Below are positions 34,931 through 43,353 of a stretch of 64,000 bases of DNA, one piece after another. Where the stretch lies: assembly GCF_017377775.1 (NCBI RefSeq), contig NZ_JAFVLN010000012.1, positions 1 to 64,000 on the forward strand. The letters run 5' to 3'. Source of the stretch: Streptomyces sp. VRA16 Mangrove soil. Lineage in GTDB: Bacteria; Actinomycetota; Actinomycetes; Streptomycetales; Streptomycetaceae. The position numbers were made by a program, and so were the translations under genes. The notes beneath the pieces were generated by a model, which worked only from the letters and a program-made list of their open reading frames with translations, did no database searches and was not told the origin of the DNA. Numbering within the stretch: the stretch's first letter is position 1; each line of letters begins with the position of its first letter.

Positions 34931-35728
34931 TCACACGCTCCCCTCGGGCGGGCCGTCGAGGATCTGCTGGGGGTCGTCGTAGCGCTGGTGGATGTACGGG
35001 AGCAGGGCCTGGGCGCTGACCCGCTCGACGACCCTGCCCTTCTGGTCGGTCGTCTTCTCGCCGATGGTGATCTCGACGAGCGTACGCACGGGCAGGTCCG
35101 CGACCGGGTCGTACATCGACTCGCGCAGGACGACGTCGCCGGTGATCCGCTCCAGCTTCCTGACCTTCTCGTTGCGCAGGCAGTGCACGAGCACCGGGTC
35201 CGCGTCGAAGCCCGAACCGTCCACCGCGGGCAGGAACTTGAAGTAGAAGTCCGTCTTCTGCGTCGGCTCCGGCAGCGGCAGGCTCCCGCTGACCGCGCCG
35301 CGCACCTCGACGAACGCGATGCCGTGCCGGGCGAGCGCGGCCCGGACGACGAGCCCGTCGCGCTCCACGGTGACCTCGCCGAGCTTCTTCGGCTCGCCGA
35401 AGACCTCACGGCCGCCGATCAGGGCCCGCTCGTGGGTCATCGGCATGACGAGCGGATACCAGCCCTCCACTCCCCCGTGCTCGGCGGCGACGGCGACCGA
35501 GCCCGCGCCCAGCGGGTAGCCCGGCAGGTCGACCTTGCTGATGTTGGCCCGCACCAGGGGCCGCGCGGTGGGCTTGAGCGGCGGCGGGAGCACCGCGGCC
35601 ACCGCGTCCGGGTCGGACTCCCACACGGCGACCACGCCGGTGGACCAGATGTCGGGAAGCTTGCTGCTCGCGGTGCGCGCGGCGGCGATCTCCGCCTCGG
35701 TGCGCGCTCCGTACCGTACGCGTGCCAT
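34931..35728 (-). CDS. Acetoacetate decarboxylase family protein
   Basis: 265 aa. The family uses a Schiff-base lysine; here the motif is GEPKKLGEV with Lys114/Lys115, matching the FPKK lysine of clostridial acetoacetate decarboxylase. It could decarboxylate a beta-keto acid or, like several family members, act as an aldolase-dehydratase. It is the first gene of the operon, and a TetR gene diverges from it. The ATG at 35728 was chosen (GAAGGGCGG upstream). Confidence 0.88.
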   Translation of the reverse strand: MARVRYGARTEAEIAAARTASSKLPDIWSTGVVAVWESDPDAVAAVLPPPLKPTARPLVRANISKVDLPGYPLGAGSVAVAAEHGGVEGWYPLVMPMTHERALIGGREVFGEPKKLGEVTVERDGLVVRAALARHGIAFVEVRGAVSGSLPLPEPTQKTDFYFKFLPAVDGSGFDADPVLVHCLRNEKVRKLERITGDVVLRESMYDPVADLPVRTLVEITIGEKTTDQKGRVVERVSAQALLPYIHQRYDDPQQILDGPPEGSV

Positions 35729-35788
35729 GTCGTACCGCCCTTCGTCCGTGATGTGTCGTGACGTGTCGGGGGTCGTTCGCTCGGCGCC

Positions 35789-35803
35789 TGTAACACAGTT
35801 ACA
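35789..35803. promoter_or_regulatory. Perfect palindromic operator candidate between the decarboxylase operon and TetR gene
   Basis: TGTAAC-ACA-GTTACA, a perfect 15-bp inverted repeat, and the most AT-rich stretch of the divergent intergenic region. It lies 60 bases from the decarboxylase start and 57 bases from the regulator start, where an autoregulatory TetR operator would be expected. Confidence 0.75.
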
Positions 35804-35859
35804 CCGGCGGCGATGAAGGGTAAAGAGACGTGCACCTACGGGAGTTGAGGGGCGAAGCG

Positions 35860-36492
35860 ATGACGCGTACACCGCTCACCCGCGACGAGGTGCTGTCCGT
35901 CGCCGGGGACCTGGTCAAGCTGCACGGACCCGAGGCGCTGACGATGCGCAAGCTGGCCGCCGAGCTCGGCACGGCCGTGACCTCGATCTACTGGCACGTC
36001 GGCAATCGCGAGTCGCTGCTCGACGCCCTCGTCCGGCGCACCATCGCCGATCTCGGCACGATCAGGCCGCGCGGGAGCAGCCCGCAGGAGCGCGTCGTCT
36101 CGGTCGCCCGCGCTCTGCGCCGACAGCTGCGCGCGCATCCCCATCTGGTGGCGATGGTGCACGAGCGCGGCCTGACCGAGCACATGTTCCTGCCGGTGCA
36201 GCAGGCCCTCGTGCACGAGGTGCACGCGGCGGGGCTGCGCGGGGTGCCCGCCGCCGAGGCCGTGCGGGCCGTCCTCTTCCAGGTCGTCGGGCACGTCCTC
36301 GTGGAGCGCAACCGGGAGCGCTCGCCGGTGCAGCGGCCCGGCGAGGAGGAGCTGTGGGCCGGGGAGCAGGCGGCCGCCGCCGAGGACGACCGGGAGCTGG
36401 CCCGGGCCCTGGCCTCTCCGGTGGATCCGGACCGGCTGTTCACGACCTCCGTACGGGCCCTGACGAAGTCTCTCCTCGGGCCTGCCACTTGA
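35860..36492 (+). CDS. TetR/AcrR-family transcriptional regulator
   Basis: 210 aa. N-terminal TetR HTH (about residues 8-54) with the DNA-contacting LTMRKLAAELGTAVTSIYWH. The rest is helical, as in TetR ligand domains. The ATG at 35860 has GAGGGGCGAAGCG upstream; an in-frame GTG at 35830 is less likely. It is divergent from the decarboxylase/SDR/amidohydrolase operon and has a perfect palindrome between, so it is probably the operon's repressor. Confidence 0.9.
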   Translation: MTRTPLTRDEVLSVAGDLVKLHGPEALTMRKLAAELGTAVTSIYWHVGNRESLLDALVRRTIADLGTIRPRGSSPQERVVSVARALRRQLRAHPHLVAMVHERGLTEHMFLPVQQALVHEVHAAGLRGVPAAEAVRAVLFQVVGHVLVERNRERSPVQRPGEEELWAGEQAAAAEDDRELARALASPVDPDRLFTTSVRALTKSLLGPAT

Positions 36493-36549
36493 CCCGGAAG
36501 GGGACGGCGGCGACCGGAGTGTCAGTCACGGCCCGTATCCTCAGGGACC

Positions 36550-37536
36550 ATGCTCGAAGACCGACCGACCGCAGCGTCCGCAGCCCTCTGGCCGGCCGCG
36601 TATCCGAAGGGATACGCGGTCGTCGACGTGGAGACCACCGGCCTCTCCAGGGACGACCGGATAATCTCGGCTGCCGTCTACCGTCTGGACACCCGCGGCG
36701 AGGTCGAGGACCACTGGTACACGCTGGTCAACCCGGAGCGCGATCCGGGCCCGGTCTGGATCCACGGTCTGACGAGCGACGTCCTGGAAGGGGCGCCGCT
36801 CTTCCCGGAGATCGCCGAGGAGTTCGCCGTGCGCCTGGACGGCCGCGTCCTGGTCGCGCACAACGCGGTCTTCGACTGGTCGATGATCTCCCGTGAGTAC
36901 GCGCGGGCGCAGCGCACCGCCCCGGTCCGGCAGCGGCTGTGCACCATCGCGCTCTCCAAGGAGCTCGGCCTGCCGCTGCCCAACCACAAGCTGGAGTCGC
37001 TGGCCGCGCACTTCGGCGTCGTACAGGAGCACGCGCACAACGCGCTGGACGACGCGCGCGTGCTCGCGGAGGCGTTCCGCCCGAGCCTGCTCGCGGCGGC
37101 CGGCCGGAATCTGCGGCTTCCGCTCCTGGAGTGCCGTCCGCTCACCGAGTGGACCGACTCCTCCTCGGTGCCGCGCCAGCCGCAGTCCTCGTACCGGGGC
37201 GGCGGGGGCGGGGGCACCTGGCGTCCCTCGCGCAAGCGCCCGGCGTGCCCGTACCCGAACCCGGGGCGCTACGAGCCGGGCAAGCCGCTCAAGCAGGGGA
37301 TGCGGGTCGCGTTCTCCGGGGACACCTCGGTCGAGCGCGAGCTCCTGGAGGACCGGGCGGTCGAGGCGGGCCTGCACGTGGCGACGAGCCTGTCGCGGCT
37401 CACCAGCCTGCTGGTCACCAATGACCCGGACTCGTACACGTCGAAGGCCGTGAAGGCGAAGCAGTTCGGGACGCCGGTCGTGGACGAGGCGGCGTTCGGA
37501 CAACTGCTCCAGGACGTGGCCCCGGCCGACCACTAG
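36550..37536 (+). CDS. DEDDh-family 3'-5' exonuclease with BRCT domain (DnaQ/DNA Pol III epsilon-like)
   Basis: 328 aa. DEDDh exonuclease core about residues 22-185: Asp26 and Glu28 in VVDVETTG, Asp in AHNAVFDWSM, and His/Asp in HNALDDAR. A Gly/Pro linker (about 215-240) leads to a C-terminal BRCT-like domain (KQGMRVAFSGDTSVE onward, to about 322). Similar proteins are annotated as Pol III epsilon-like exonucleases in Streptomyces, but the proofreading subunit proper is a separate gene. It probably acts in repair. Confidence 0.88.
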   Translation: MLEDRPTAASAALWPAAYPKGYAVVDVETTGLSRDDRIISAAVYRLDTRGEVEDHWYTLVNPERDPGPVWIHGLTSDVLEGAPLFPEIAEEFAVRLDGRVLVAHNAVFDWSMISREYARAQRTAPVRQRLCTIALSKELGLPLPNHKLESLAAHFGVVQEHAHNALDDARVLAEAFRPSLLAAAGRNLRLPLLECRPLTEWTDSSSVPRQPQSSYRGGGGGGTWRPSRKRPACPYPNPGRYEPGKPLKQGMRVAFSGDTSVERELLEDRAVEAGLHVATSLSRLTSLLVTNDPDSYTSKAVKAKQFGTPVVDEAAFGQLLQDVAPADH

Positions 37537-37567
37537 AGGTGCATCGAGGAGCGACAGACGGGTGATT

Positions 37568-37586
37568 GCGGGGCGACTCGCCCCGC
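37568..37586 (+). terminator. Short GC hairpin after the exonuclease gene
   Basis: GCGGGGC-gactc-GCCCCGC, 7-bp stem with 5-nt loop, 32 bases after the exonuclease stop; no T-run. A weak terminator candidate. Confidence 0.45.
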
Positions 37587-37628
37587 GCCCGCTCGCCAGC
37601 GGGAGCCCGCGCGCTCACCCTGTGGCGC

Positions 37629-37862
37629 ATGGCACGTTGTGAGGTCTGCGGAAACGACTACGGCATGTCGTTCGAGGTGCACGCGCAGGGCGCGGTGCAC
37701 GTCTTCGACTGTTTCTCCTGCGCCATCCACCGCATGGCGCCCATCTGCGAGCACTGCCGCTCGCGCATCATCGGCCAGGGCGTCGAGGTCGAGGGCCACT
37801 GGTACTGCGGGGCGCACTGCTCCCGTGCGGAGGGGAGGGTGGGGATCGTCGACAAGGTCTGA
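37629..37862 (+). CDS. Small Cys-rich (zinc-ribbon/LIM-like) protein
   Basis: 77 aa. It has CEVCGNDYG, then CFSC, CEHC and CGAHC, each a C-x2-C or C-x3-C pair; with His residues between, at least two zinc sites are likely. MARCEVCGND at the start and IVDKV at the end resemble small actinobacterial zinc-finger proteins (prokaryotic relatives of LIM domains) of unknown function. The ATG at 37629 is the first start that gives an intact first C-x2-C. The gene lies between the exonuclease and SURF1. Confidence 0.6.
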   Translation: MARCEVCGNDYGMSFEVHAQGAVHVFDCFSCAIHRMAPICEHCRSRIIGQGVEVEGHWYCGAHCSRAEGRVGIVDKV

Positions 37863-37939
37863 CCCCATACCGCAGCACGGCGCCGCTATCGGGCGCACCC
37901 CCCTGAAAACACCCCATGCCCACGGAGTACGGTCATGGG

Positions 37940-38737
37940 GTGTACCGCTTCCTGTTGACCCGGCAGTGGGTGATCCTCACCCTGGTCGCCCTCGTCCTCA
38001 TCCCCACGATGATCCGGCTGGGCATCTGGCAGATGCACCGCCATGACGAGCGGGCCGCCCGCAACCAGCTGGTCACCGACGCACTGAAGGCGAAGCCGGT
38101 GCCCGTCGAGGACCTGGCGTCCGTCGGGCACATCGTCACCAGCAAGGAGCGCTACCGCACGGTGTCGGCGACGGGCCGCTTCGACACCGACGACGAGGTC
38201 GTGGTGCGCCGCCGCACCAACTCCAACGACGAGGTCGGCTATCACGTGCTGACCCCGTTCGTCCTCAAGGACGGCTCGATCCTGCTGGTCAACCGGGGCT
38301 GGGTGGCCGACAGCGGCAGCCAGACCGCGTTCCCGAAGGTCCCCGCCCCGCCGCGCGGCGAAGTCACGATCAAGGGCCGGCTGATGCCGGACGAGACGAC
38401 CGAGGCCAGCGGCATCAAGAACGTGCAGGGGCTGCCCGACCGCCAGGTCATGCTGATCAACAGCAAGCAGGAGGCCAAGCGCCTCGGCGGCGGCGCGCAG
38501 GTGCTCGGCGGGTACGTCCAGCAGACCGCGCCCGACACCAAGAACGACACCCCGGAGCTGCTCGGCGACCCCGGCAAGGAGGACGCCGCGCTGAACTTCG
38601 CGTACGCGTACCAGTGGTGGCTGTTCTCCGCCGCGGTGCCGGTGGGCTGGGTGGTCCTGCTCCGGCGTGAGCTGCGCGACCGGCGCCGCAAGGAGGAGGA
38701 CGAGGCCGTGGACGAGGTGACCCCGGCCGCGGTCTAG
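37940..38737 (+). CDS. SURF1 family protein
   Basis: 265 aa with one helix near the N-terminus (LLTRQWVILTLVALVLIPTM) and one near the C-terminus (WWLFSAAVPVGWVVLL), and an extracytoplasmic domain between: the SURF1 layout. SURF1 assists assembly of cytochrome c oxidase (heme a3 site). The motifs GIWQMHRHDER and LVNRGWV match. The GTG at 37940 (GTGTACCGC) fits family length better than the ATG at 37916. The C-terminus is charged. Confidence 0.9.
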   Translation: MYRFLLTRQWVILTLVALVLIPTMIRLGIWQMHRHDERAARNQLVTDALKAKPVPVEDLASVGHIVTSKERYRTVSATGRFDTDDEVVVRRRTNSNDEVGYHVLTPFVLKDGSILLVNRGWVADSGSQTAFPKVPAPPRGEVTIKGRLMPDETTEASGIKNVQGLPDRQVMLINSKQEAKRLGGGAQVLGGYVQQTAPDTKNDTPELLGDPGKEDAALNFAYAYQWWLFSAAVPVGWVVLLRRELRDRRRKEEDEAVDEVTPAAV

Positions 38738-38801
38738 GCGGTGCAGGCCGGTGCCCGTTCGGCTGCCTGGTTGATGCCGCTTCGCGCGTACCGGTTGTGT
38801 G

Positions 38802-38832
38802 TGGTTGATCGCGCAGTTCGCCGCGCCCCTGA
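38802..38832 (-). repeat. Interspersed GC-rich repeat, copy 2 (inverted, diverged)
   Basis: GGTTGATCGCGCAGTTCG followed by CCGCGCCCC is a diverged reverse copy of the element at 4637 and 52802. It lies just upstream of the GH15 gene. Confidence 0.55.
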
Positions 38833-38850
38833 GGGGGCAACCGGACAGAT

Positions 38851-40644
38851 ATGCATCGCCCCATTGAGGACTACGCGCTCGTCGGCGACGAGCAGACGGC
38901 CGCCCTGATCGCGCGGAACGGCTCCGTCGACTGGCTGTGTCTGCCGCGCTTCGACTCGCCGGCCTGCTTCGCCGCGCTGCTCGGCGACGAGGAGAACGGG
39001 CACTGGCGGATCGCCCCGCAGGGCGCCGAGGAGTGCGCCCGGCGCTCCTACCGGCCCGGCACCCTCGTGCTCGACACCGAGTGGGAGACCGACGACGGCA
39101 GCGTCCGGGTCACCGACTTCATGCCGCAGCGCGACCGGGCCCCCGACCTCGTCCGCATCGTCGAGGGCACCGGCGGCCGCGTCACCGTCCGCAGCGCGCT
39201 GCGGCTGCGCTTCGACTACGGCTCCGCGGTGCCCTGGGTGCGCCGCGTCGACGGGCACCGGGTGGCCGTCGCGGGCCCCGACTCGGCGTGGCTGCGCAGC
39301 GAGCCGGAGGTGCGTACCTGGGGCGAGGACTTCTGCACGTACGCGGAGTTCACGGTCGAGGAGGGCGAGAAGGTGGCCTTCGTGCTGACGTGGCACCCCT
39401 CGCACGAGGTGCGCCCGGCGCTCGTCGACCCGTACGAGTCGCTGCGCCACAGCCTGGAGGACTGGCGGGCGTGGTCCGACCGCTGCCGCTACGACGGGCC
39501 GCACCGCGACGCCGTGATCCGTTCCCTGCTCACCCTCAAGGCCCTCACGTACGTGCCGACCGGCGGCATCGTGGCCGCCCCCACCACCTCGCTGCCGGAG
39601 GAGATCGGCGGCGTACGCAACTGGGACTACCGCTACTGCTGGCTGCGGGACTCCACGCTCACGCTCGGCGCGCTGGTCTCGGCGGGCTATCTGGAGGAGG
39701 CCGAGGCGTGGCGCGACTGGCTGCTGCGGGCGGCCGCGGGCAACCCCGACGACCTGCAGATCATGTACGGGCTCGCGGGCGAGCGGCGGCTGCCCGAGCA
39801 GGAGCTGGACTGGCTGAAGGGGTACCGCGACTCCCGTCCCGTACGGTCCGGCAACGACGCCGTACGGCAGCTGCAGCTCGACGTGTACGGCGAGGTCGTC
39901 GACTCGCTCGCGCTGGCCCGCCGCTCCGGTCTGAAGGCCCAACCGCACGCGTGGCAGCTGCAGTTGGCGCTCCTGGACTTCCTGCACGGCGCGTGGCGCG
40001 AGCCCGACGAGGGGCTGTGGGAGGTGCGCGGGCCGCGCCGCCACTTCGTGCACTCGAAGGTGATGGCGTGGGTCGCCGCGGACCGCACGGTGCGCGCCCT
40101 GGAGGACGACCCGGAGCTGCCCGGCGACATCGGCCGGCTGCGGGAGCTGCGCGACACGATCCACCGTGATGTGTGCGAGCACGGCTATGACGCCGAGCGC
40201 GGCACGTTCACCCAGTACTACGGCTCGCGCGAGCTCGACGCCGCCCTGCTGCTGCTCCCCCGGGTGGGTTTCCTCCCGGCGGACGATCCGCGGATCGTCG
40301 GTACGGTCGACGCGGTACGCGACGAACTGGCCCGGGACGGCTTCGTGCGCCGCTACAGCACCGAGGGCAACGCGGTCGACGGGCTGCCAGGGGACGAGGG
40401 CGCCTTCCTCGTCTGCTCGTTCTGGCTGGCCGACGCGCTGCATCTGACGGGCCGGACGAAGGAGGCGCGCGAGCTGTTCGATCGGCTGGTGGCGCTCCGC
40501 AACGACGTGGGGCTGCTCGCCGAGGAGTACGACCCGGCGCGCGAGCGTCAGCTGGGCAACTTCCCGCAGGCCTTCAGCCACATCGGGCTCGTCGGGACCG
40601 CGCTGACCCTGTTCGCGGCGGACCCGGACAAAGAGGCAGGATAG
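38851..40644 (+). CDS. Glycoside hydrolase family 15 protein (trehalase/glucoamylase-like)
   Basis: 597 aa. N-terminal beta domain with the actinobacterial GH15 start motif (HRPIEDYALVGDEQTAALIA, NGSVDWLCLPRFDSP), then the (alpha/alpha)6 barrel. The RNWDYRYCWLRDST block and the C-terminal FPQAFSHIGLVGTAL are typical, with a general acid Glu near GGVRN and a second in the C-terminal barrel. Mycobacterial relatives are trehalases, so trehalose is a plausible substrate. ATG at 38851. Four bases separate it from the SDR downstream. Confidence 0.85.
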   Translation: MHRPIEDYALVGDEQTAALIARNGSVDWLCLPRFDSPACFAALLGDEENGHWRIAPQGAEECARRSYRPGTLVLDTEWETDDGSVRVTDFMPQRDRAPDLVRIVEGTGGRVTVRSALRLRFDYGSAVPWVRRVDGHRVAVAGPDSAWLRSEPEVRTWGEDFCTYAEFTVEEGEKVAFVLTWHPSHEVRPALVDPYESLRHSLEDWRAWSDRCRYDGPHRDAVIRSLLTLKALTYVPTGGIVAAPTTSLPEEIGGVRNWDYRYCWLRDSTLTLGALVSAGYLEEAEAWRDWLLRAAAGNPDDLQIMYGLAGERRLPEQELDWLKGYRDSRPVRSGNDAVRQLQLDVYGEVVDSLALARRSGLKAQPHAWQLQLALLDFLHGAWREPDEGLWEVRGPRRHFVHSKVMAWVAADRTVRALEDDPELPGDIGRLRELRDTIHRDVCEHGYDAERGTFTQYYGSRELDAALLLLPRVGFLPADDPRIVGTVDAVRDELARDGFVRRYSTEGNAVDGLPGDEGAFLVCSFWLADALHLTGRTKEARELFDRLVALRNDVGLLAEEYDPARERQLGNFPQAFSHIGLVGTALTLFAADPDKEAG

Positions 40645-40648
40645 AGCC

Positions 40649-41404
40649 ATGGATCTTGGACTGAAGGACCGTGTCTACGTAGTCACCGGCGCCACCCGGG
40701 GCCTCGGCAACGCCGCGGCGCGCCAGCTCATCGGCGACGGCGCGAAGGTCGTCATCACCGGGCGCGACGAGGAGAAGGTGAAGAACGCGGCGGCCGAGCT
40801 CGGCCCGAACGCGTTCGGGGTCGCCGCGGACAACGCCGATCCGGCGATCGCCGAGCGGGTGATCGGCGCCGCGCGCGAGCAGTTCGGCGGGTTCGACGGG
40901 ATTCTCGTCAGCGTGGGCGGGCCCGCGCCGGGGTTCGTCGCGGACAACACCGACGAGCAGTGGGAGGCGGCGTTCTCCTCGGTGTTCATGGGCGCGGTGC
41001 GGCTCGCCCGCGCCGCGGCGGCCGAGCTCGGCGCGGGCGGCGTCATCGGCTTCGTGCTCTCCGGCTCGGTGCACGAGCCGATCCCGGGGCTGACCATCTC
41101 GAACGGGCTGCGCCCCGGCCTCGCCGGATTCGCCAAGTCCCTCGCGGACGAGCTGGGCCCGCGCGGCATCCGGGTCGTGGGCCTGCTGCCCGCCCGGATC
41201 GACACCGACCGCGTACGGGAGCTGGACGGGATGTCGGCGGACCCGGAGGCGACGCGCGCCGCACAGGAGTCCCGCATCCCGCTGCGCCGCTACGGCACGC
41301 CGGAGGAGTTCGGCAAGGCCGCGGCGTTCTTCCTGTCCCCGGCCGCGTCCTATCTGACCGGGGTCATGCTGCCGGTCGACGGCGGCTTCCGGCACGGGTT
41401 CTGA
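40649..41404 (+). CDS. SDR family oxidoreductase lacking the catalytic Tyr
   Basis: 251 aa. The cofactor loop TGATRGLGNAA and the final GGFRHGF are SDR-like. Where the Tyr of YxxxK should be, the sequence is LTISNGLRPGLAGFAK: Ser and Lys are recognisable but no Tyr is present in the expected window. This variant form is known from several actinobacterial and proteobacterial SDRs and may be inactive or use another residue. The ATG follows GGCAGGATAGAGCC. It begins four bases after GH15 and is likely co-transcribed with it. Confidence 0.8.
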   Translation: MDLGLKDRVYVVTGATRGLGNAAARQLIGDGAKVVITGRDEEKVKNAAAELGPNAFGVAADNADPAIAERVIGAAREQFGGFDGILVSVGGPAPGFVADNTDEQWEAAFSSVFMGAVRLARAAAAELGAGGVIGFVLSGSVHEPIPGLTISNGLRPGLAGFAKSLADELGPRGIRVVGLLPARIDTDRVRELDGMSADPEATRAAQESRIPLRRYGTPEEFGKAAAFFLSPAASYLTGVMLPVDGGFRHGF

Positions 41405-41429
41405 CCGGCAGAGGGCTGCTTCGTGCGGT

Positions 41430-41458
41430 GGGCCCGCACCTCGTCGAGGTGCGGGCCC
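41430..41458. terminator. Bidirectional terminator (SDR / AmaP cluster)
   Basis: A 13- to 14-bp perfect stem (GGGCCCGCACCTCG / CGAGGTGCGGGCCC) with a minimal loop, between convergent genes. Confidence 0.85.
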
Positions 41459-41485
41459 GCCGCTGGACGGCCGTGTTCGTGAGCC

Positions 41486-42073
41486 TCAACTCACCCTCTC
41501 CGCGCGGTGCTTGACCGCCCGGAGCCGGACCTCCGCGGGGAGGGACGCGAGGCCCGCGGAGTCCCGTGCCTGCTTCAGGGCCTCGTCGCTGAGGCGCTGG
41601 AGGGCCGCACCGGGGGCGGCGTGCGAGGCGAGGGTGAGGCCCATGCGGGCCTGGGGCGTGGAGCGGCGGCCGGTCAGCAGGACGCCGGCCCGCTCCACTC
41701 CGTCGAGTCCCTCGGCGCCACTCACCAGGACGCTCTCCAGGGCCCGCCCGCGCAGCAGGGCGCCCTCGCCGTCGCCGGTGTCGACCAGCACCTCGCCGAG
41801 GCGGCGACGCCGGAGCTGGGCGACCAGCCACCACAGGGCGAGCAGCACGACGACACCGAGCACGGCGATCACCGTAGGCCACCACCAGCCCTCGTCCTGC
41901 CAGCGGTGCCGGTCGGCCGCGCTCAGCAGGACGTCGTCCTTGCTGTCGTAGACCCACCAGGACGGCGGCTTCACCCCGAGCCCCACGGCGAGCAGCGAGC
42001 CGCCGCCGAGGACGAGGAGCAGCCCGATCAGTCCGAGCACGATCCGGTTCACGGTCCTGAGCACGCCGCTCAC
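41486..42073 (-). CDS. amaP: Alkaline shock response membrane anchor protein AmaP
   Basis: 195 aa with two transmembrane helices (about residues 8-32 and 64-86) and a cytosolic C-terminal half. In Staphylococcus AmaP anchors Asp23 at the membrane. The C-terminal half has the same beta-alpha signature as the other cluster members (see the finding on the shared module). Its GTG at 42073 overlaps the stop of the DUF6286 gene (GTGA). It is the last gene of the leftward operon. Confidence 0.85.
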   Translation of the reverse strand: MSGVLRTVNRIVLGLIGLLLVLGGGSLLAVGLGVKPPSWWVYDSKDDVLLSAADRHRWQDEGWWWPTVIAVLGVVVLLALWWLVAQLRRRRLGEVLVDTGDGEGALLRGRALESVLVSGAEGLDGVERAGVLLTGRRSTPQARMGLTLASHAAPGAALQRLSDEALKQARDSAGLASLPAEVRLRAVKHRAERVS

Positions 42074-42732
42074 CCCTTCCGTCCGGGCCGCGCCACGTGC
42101 ACCGAGAGTCCGGGCGCGGAGCCGAGCCCCAGCTCCCGGATGCCGTCGCTGAGCGTGGCGTCCAGGTCGGCGCGTACGTCGTCGAGTTCACGGAAGTGCG
42201 AGACGGCCCGCGCCTCCACCTTCTTGCGCTTCATCCGGACGCGTACGGACTGCACGCCGGACACCTCCATGGCCCGGTCGCGCAGCACCATCGCGGCGGC
42301 GTCCCGGTGCAGGCCCGCACGCACGTCGGTGTGCGTACGGCGCATCGGCAGGACGGCGCGCAGTCCCGGGGTCAGCGCGAGCACGATCAGCCACAGGCCG
42401 AGCGCGGCGGCGACGCCCGCGCCGATCAGCACGGCGGTGTCGTCGAGGTGCCACTGGGCGAGGTGGTCGGCGAGGCTGCGACGCCACTGCATGGCCGGCT
42501 GCCCGGCGCGCACGGCGGCGACGTCGTAGAGCAGGATGCCGAAGCCGCCGAGCAACACCAGGGCCGCGATCGCCGCGGGGACCCGGCGGCCCGACCAGAA
42601 GCGGGCGGGCTTCTCCTCGCCCTCCAGGGTGGGCTGCGGTTCGTAGTCGGCCGCGGACGCCGACTGGCCGAGAGGGCCTTCCGCGTCGGGCTCGCGTTCG
42701 ACCACGGGCAGCCGCTGGGTGGGCTCGCTCAT
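42070..42732 (-). CDS. DUF6286 domain-containing membrane protein
   Basis: 220 aa. Cytosolic N-terminal segment of about 45 residues, two transmembrane helices (about 52-70 and 100-120), then a C-terminal domain of about 85 residues with VSGVQSVRVRMKRKKVEARA. The layout is parallel to AmaP: two helices then a soluble Asp23-like domain. Neighbouring starts and stops overlap by four bases on both sides, so it belongs to the same operon. Function unknown. Confidence 0.8.
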   Translation of the reverse strand: MSEPTQRLPVVEREPDAEGPLGQSASAADYEPQPTLEGEEKPARFWSGRRVPAAIAALVLLGGFGILLYDVAAVRAGQPAMQWRRSLADHLAQWHLDDTAVLIGAGVAAALGLWLIVLALTPGLRAVLPMRRTHTDVRAGLHRDAAAMVLRDRAMEVSGVQSVRVRMKRKKVEARAVSHFRELDDVRADLDATLSDGIRELGLGSAPGLSVHVARPGRKG

Positions 42733-43067
42733 CGGATCCTCCCCGCGCCGCGCGCCTGCGCCGGGTGCAGCCGCTCCACCTGGACGGCCACCTCCGGCAC
42801 CTCCATTCCCGCCAACGTCCTTACCCGCTCGGCGACTTGGCGACGCACGGCGCCGCACTGGGCGCCGATGTCCCCCGGAAAGCCCAGCTCAAGGCTGATC
42901 CGAACGCGCGCGGTGTCCTGGTGGACGGTGACCGCGGCGTGCGGCGGCGCGCCGTCCTGCGGAGCTGCGTCCAGTGCCTCACGTGCCGCCTGTGCGGCGA
43001 TCTTCGCGACGACCCGGTCGGCGATCCGGGTCGCGCCGCGCTCGGCCGGCGCGACCTGTGCCGCCAT
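42729..43067 (-). CDS. Asp23/Gls24 family envelope stress response protein (small form)
   Basis: 112 aa soluble protein. N-terminal helix with RIADRVVAKIAAQAAREAL, then VTVHQDTARVRISLELGFPG and a final MEVPEVAVQVERL: the Asp23/Gls24 fold in short form. No membrane segment. The ATG is at 43067; the stop overlaps the start of the DUF6286 gene. Asp23 proteins form envelope-associated complexes anchored by AmaP. Confidence 0.85.
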   Translation of the reverse strand: MAAQVAPAERGATRIADRVVAKIAAQAAREALDAAPQDGAPPHAAVTVHQDTARVRISLELGFPGDIGAQCGAVRRQVAERVRTLAGMEVPEVAVQVERLHPAQARGAGRIR

Positions 43068-43070
43068 GGG

Positions 43071-43256
43071 TCAGCCCCGCCGATCGCCGCGCGAACGGAA
43101 GAACTCGCCGACTTCCAGGTCCCCTTCCAGGAACCGGCCCGCGACGAAGCCGATGGCGCCGAGCGCCGCCACCAGCAGGAAGGCCCCGAAGCCGCCGAAG
43201 TATCCGGCGAATCCGAGAGCCATGCCGGCGATCATGCCGATCACGGCCAGATTCAT
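43071..43256 (-). CDS. Small membrane protein of the Asp23/AmaP cluster (DUF2273-like)
   Basis: 61 aa. Two hydrophobic helices (MNLAVIGMIAGMALGFAGYF and GAFLLVAALGAIGFVAGRFL) and a charged C-terminus (EGDLEVGEFFRSRGDRRG), similar in layout to DUF2273 small membrane proteins that accompany Asp23. It is part of the operon: the next gene starts four bases after its stop. Family assignment is by context and hydropathy. Confidence 0.65.
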   Translation of the reverse strand: MNLAVIGMIAGMALGFAGYFGGFGAFLLVAALGAIGFVAGRFLEGDLEVGEFFRSRGDRRG

Positions 43257-43353
43257 CGTGTGCTCCTTCTACGAGCTACGAGTGCAACGAGCTACGGGTC
43301 AGCAGTTCAACGGGCCGGGAGTGCCGGGCGCCGGGCGCGGGTGCGCGCGGTGC

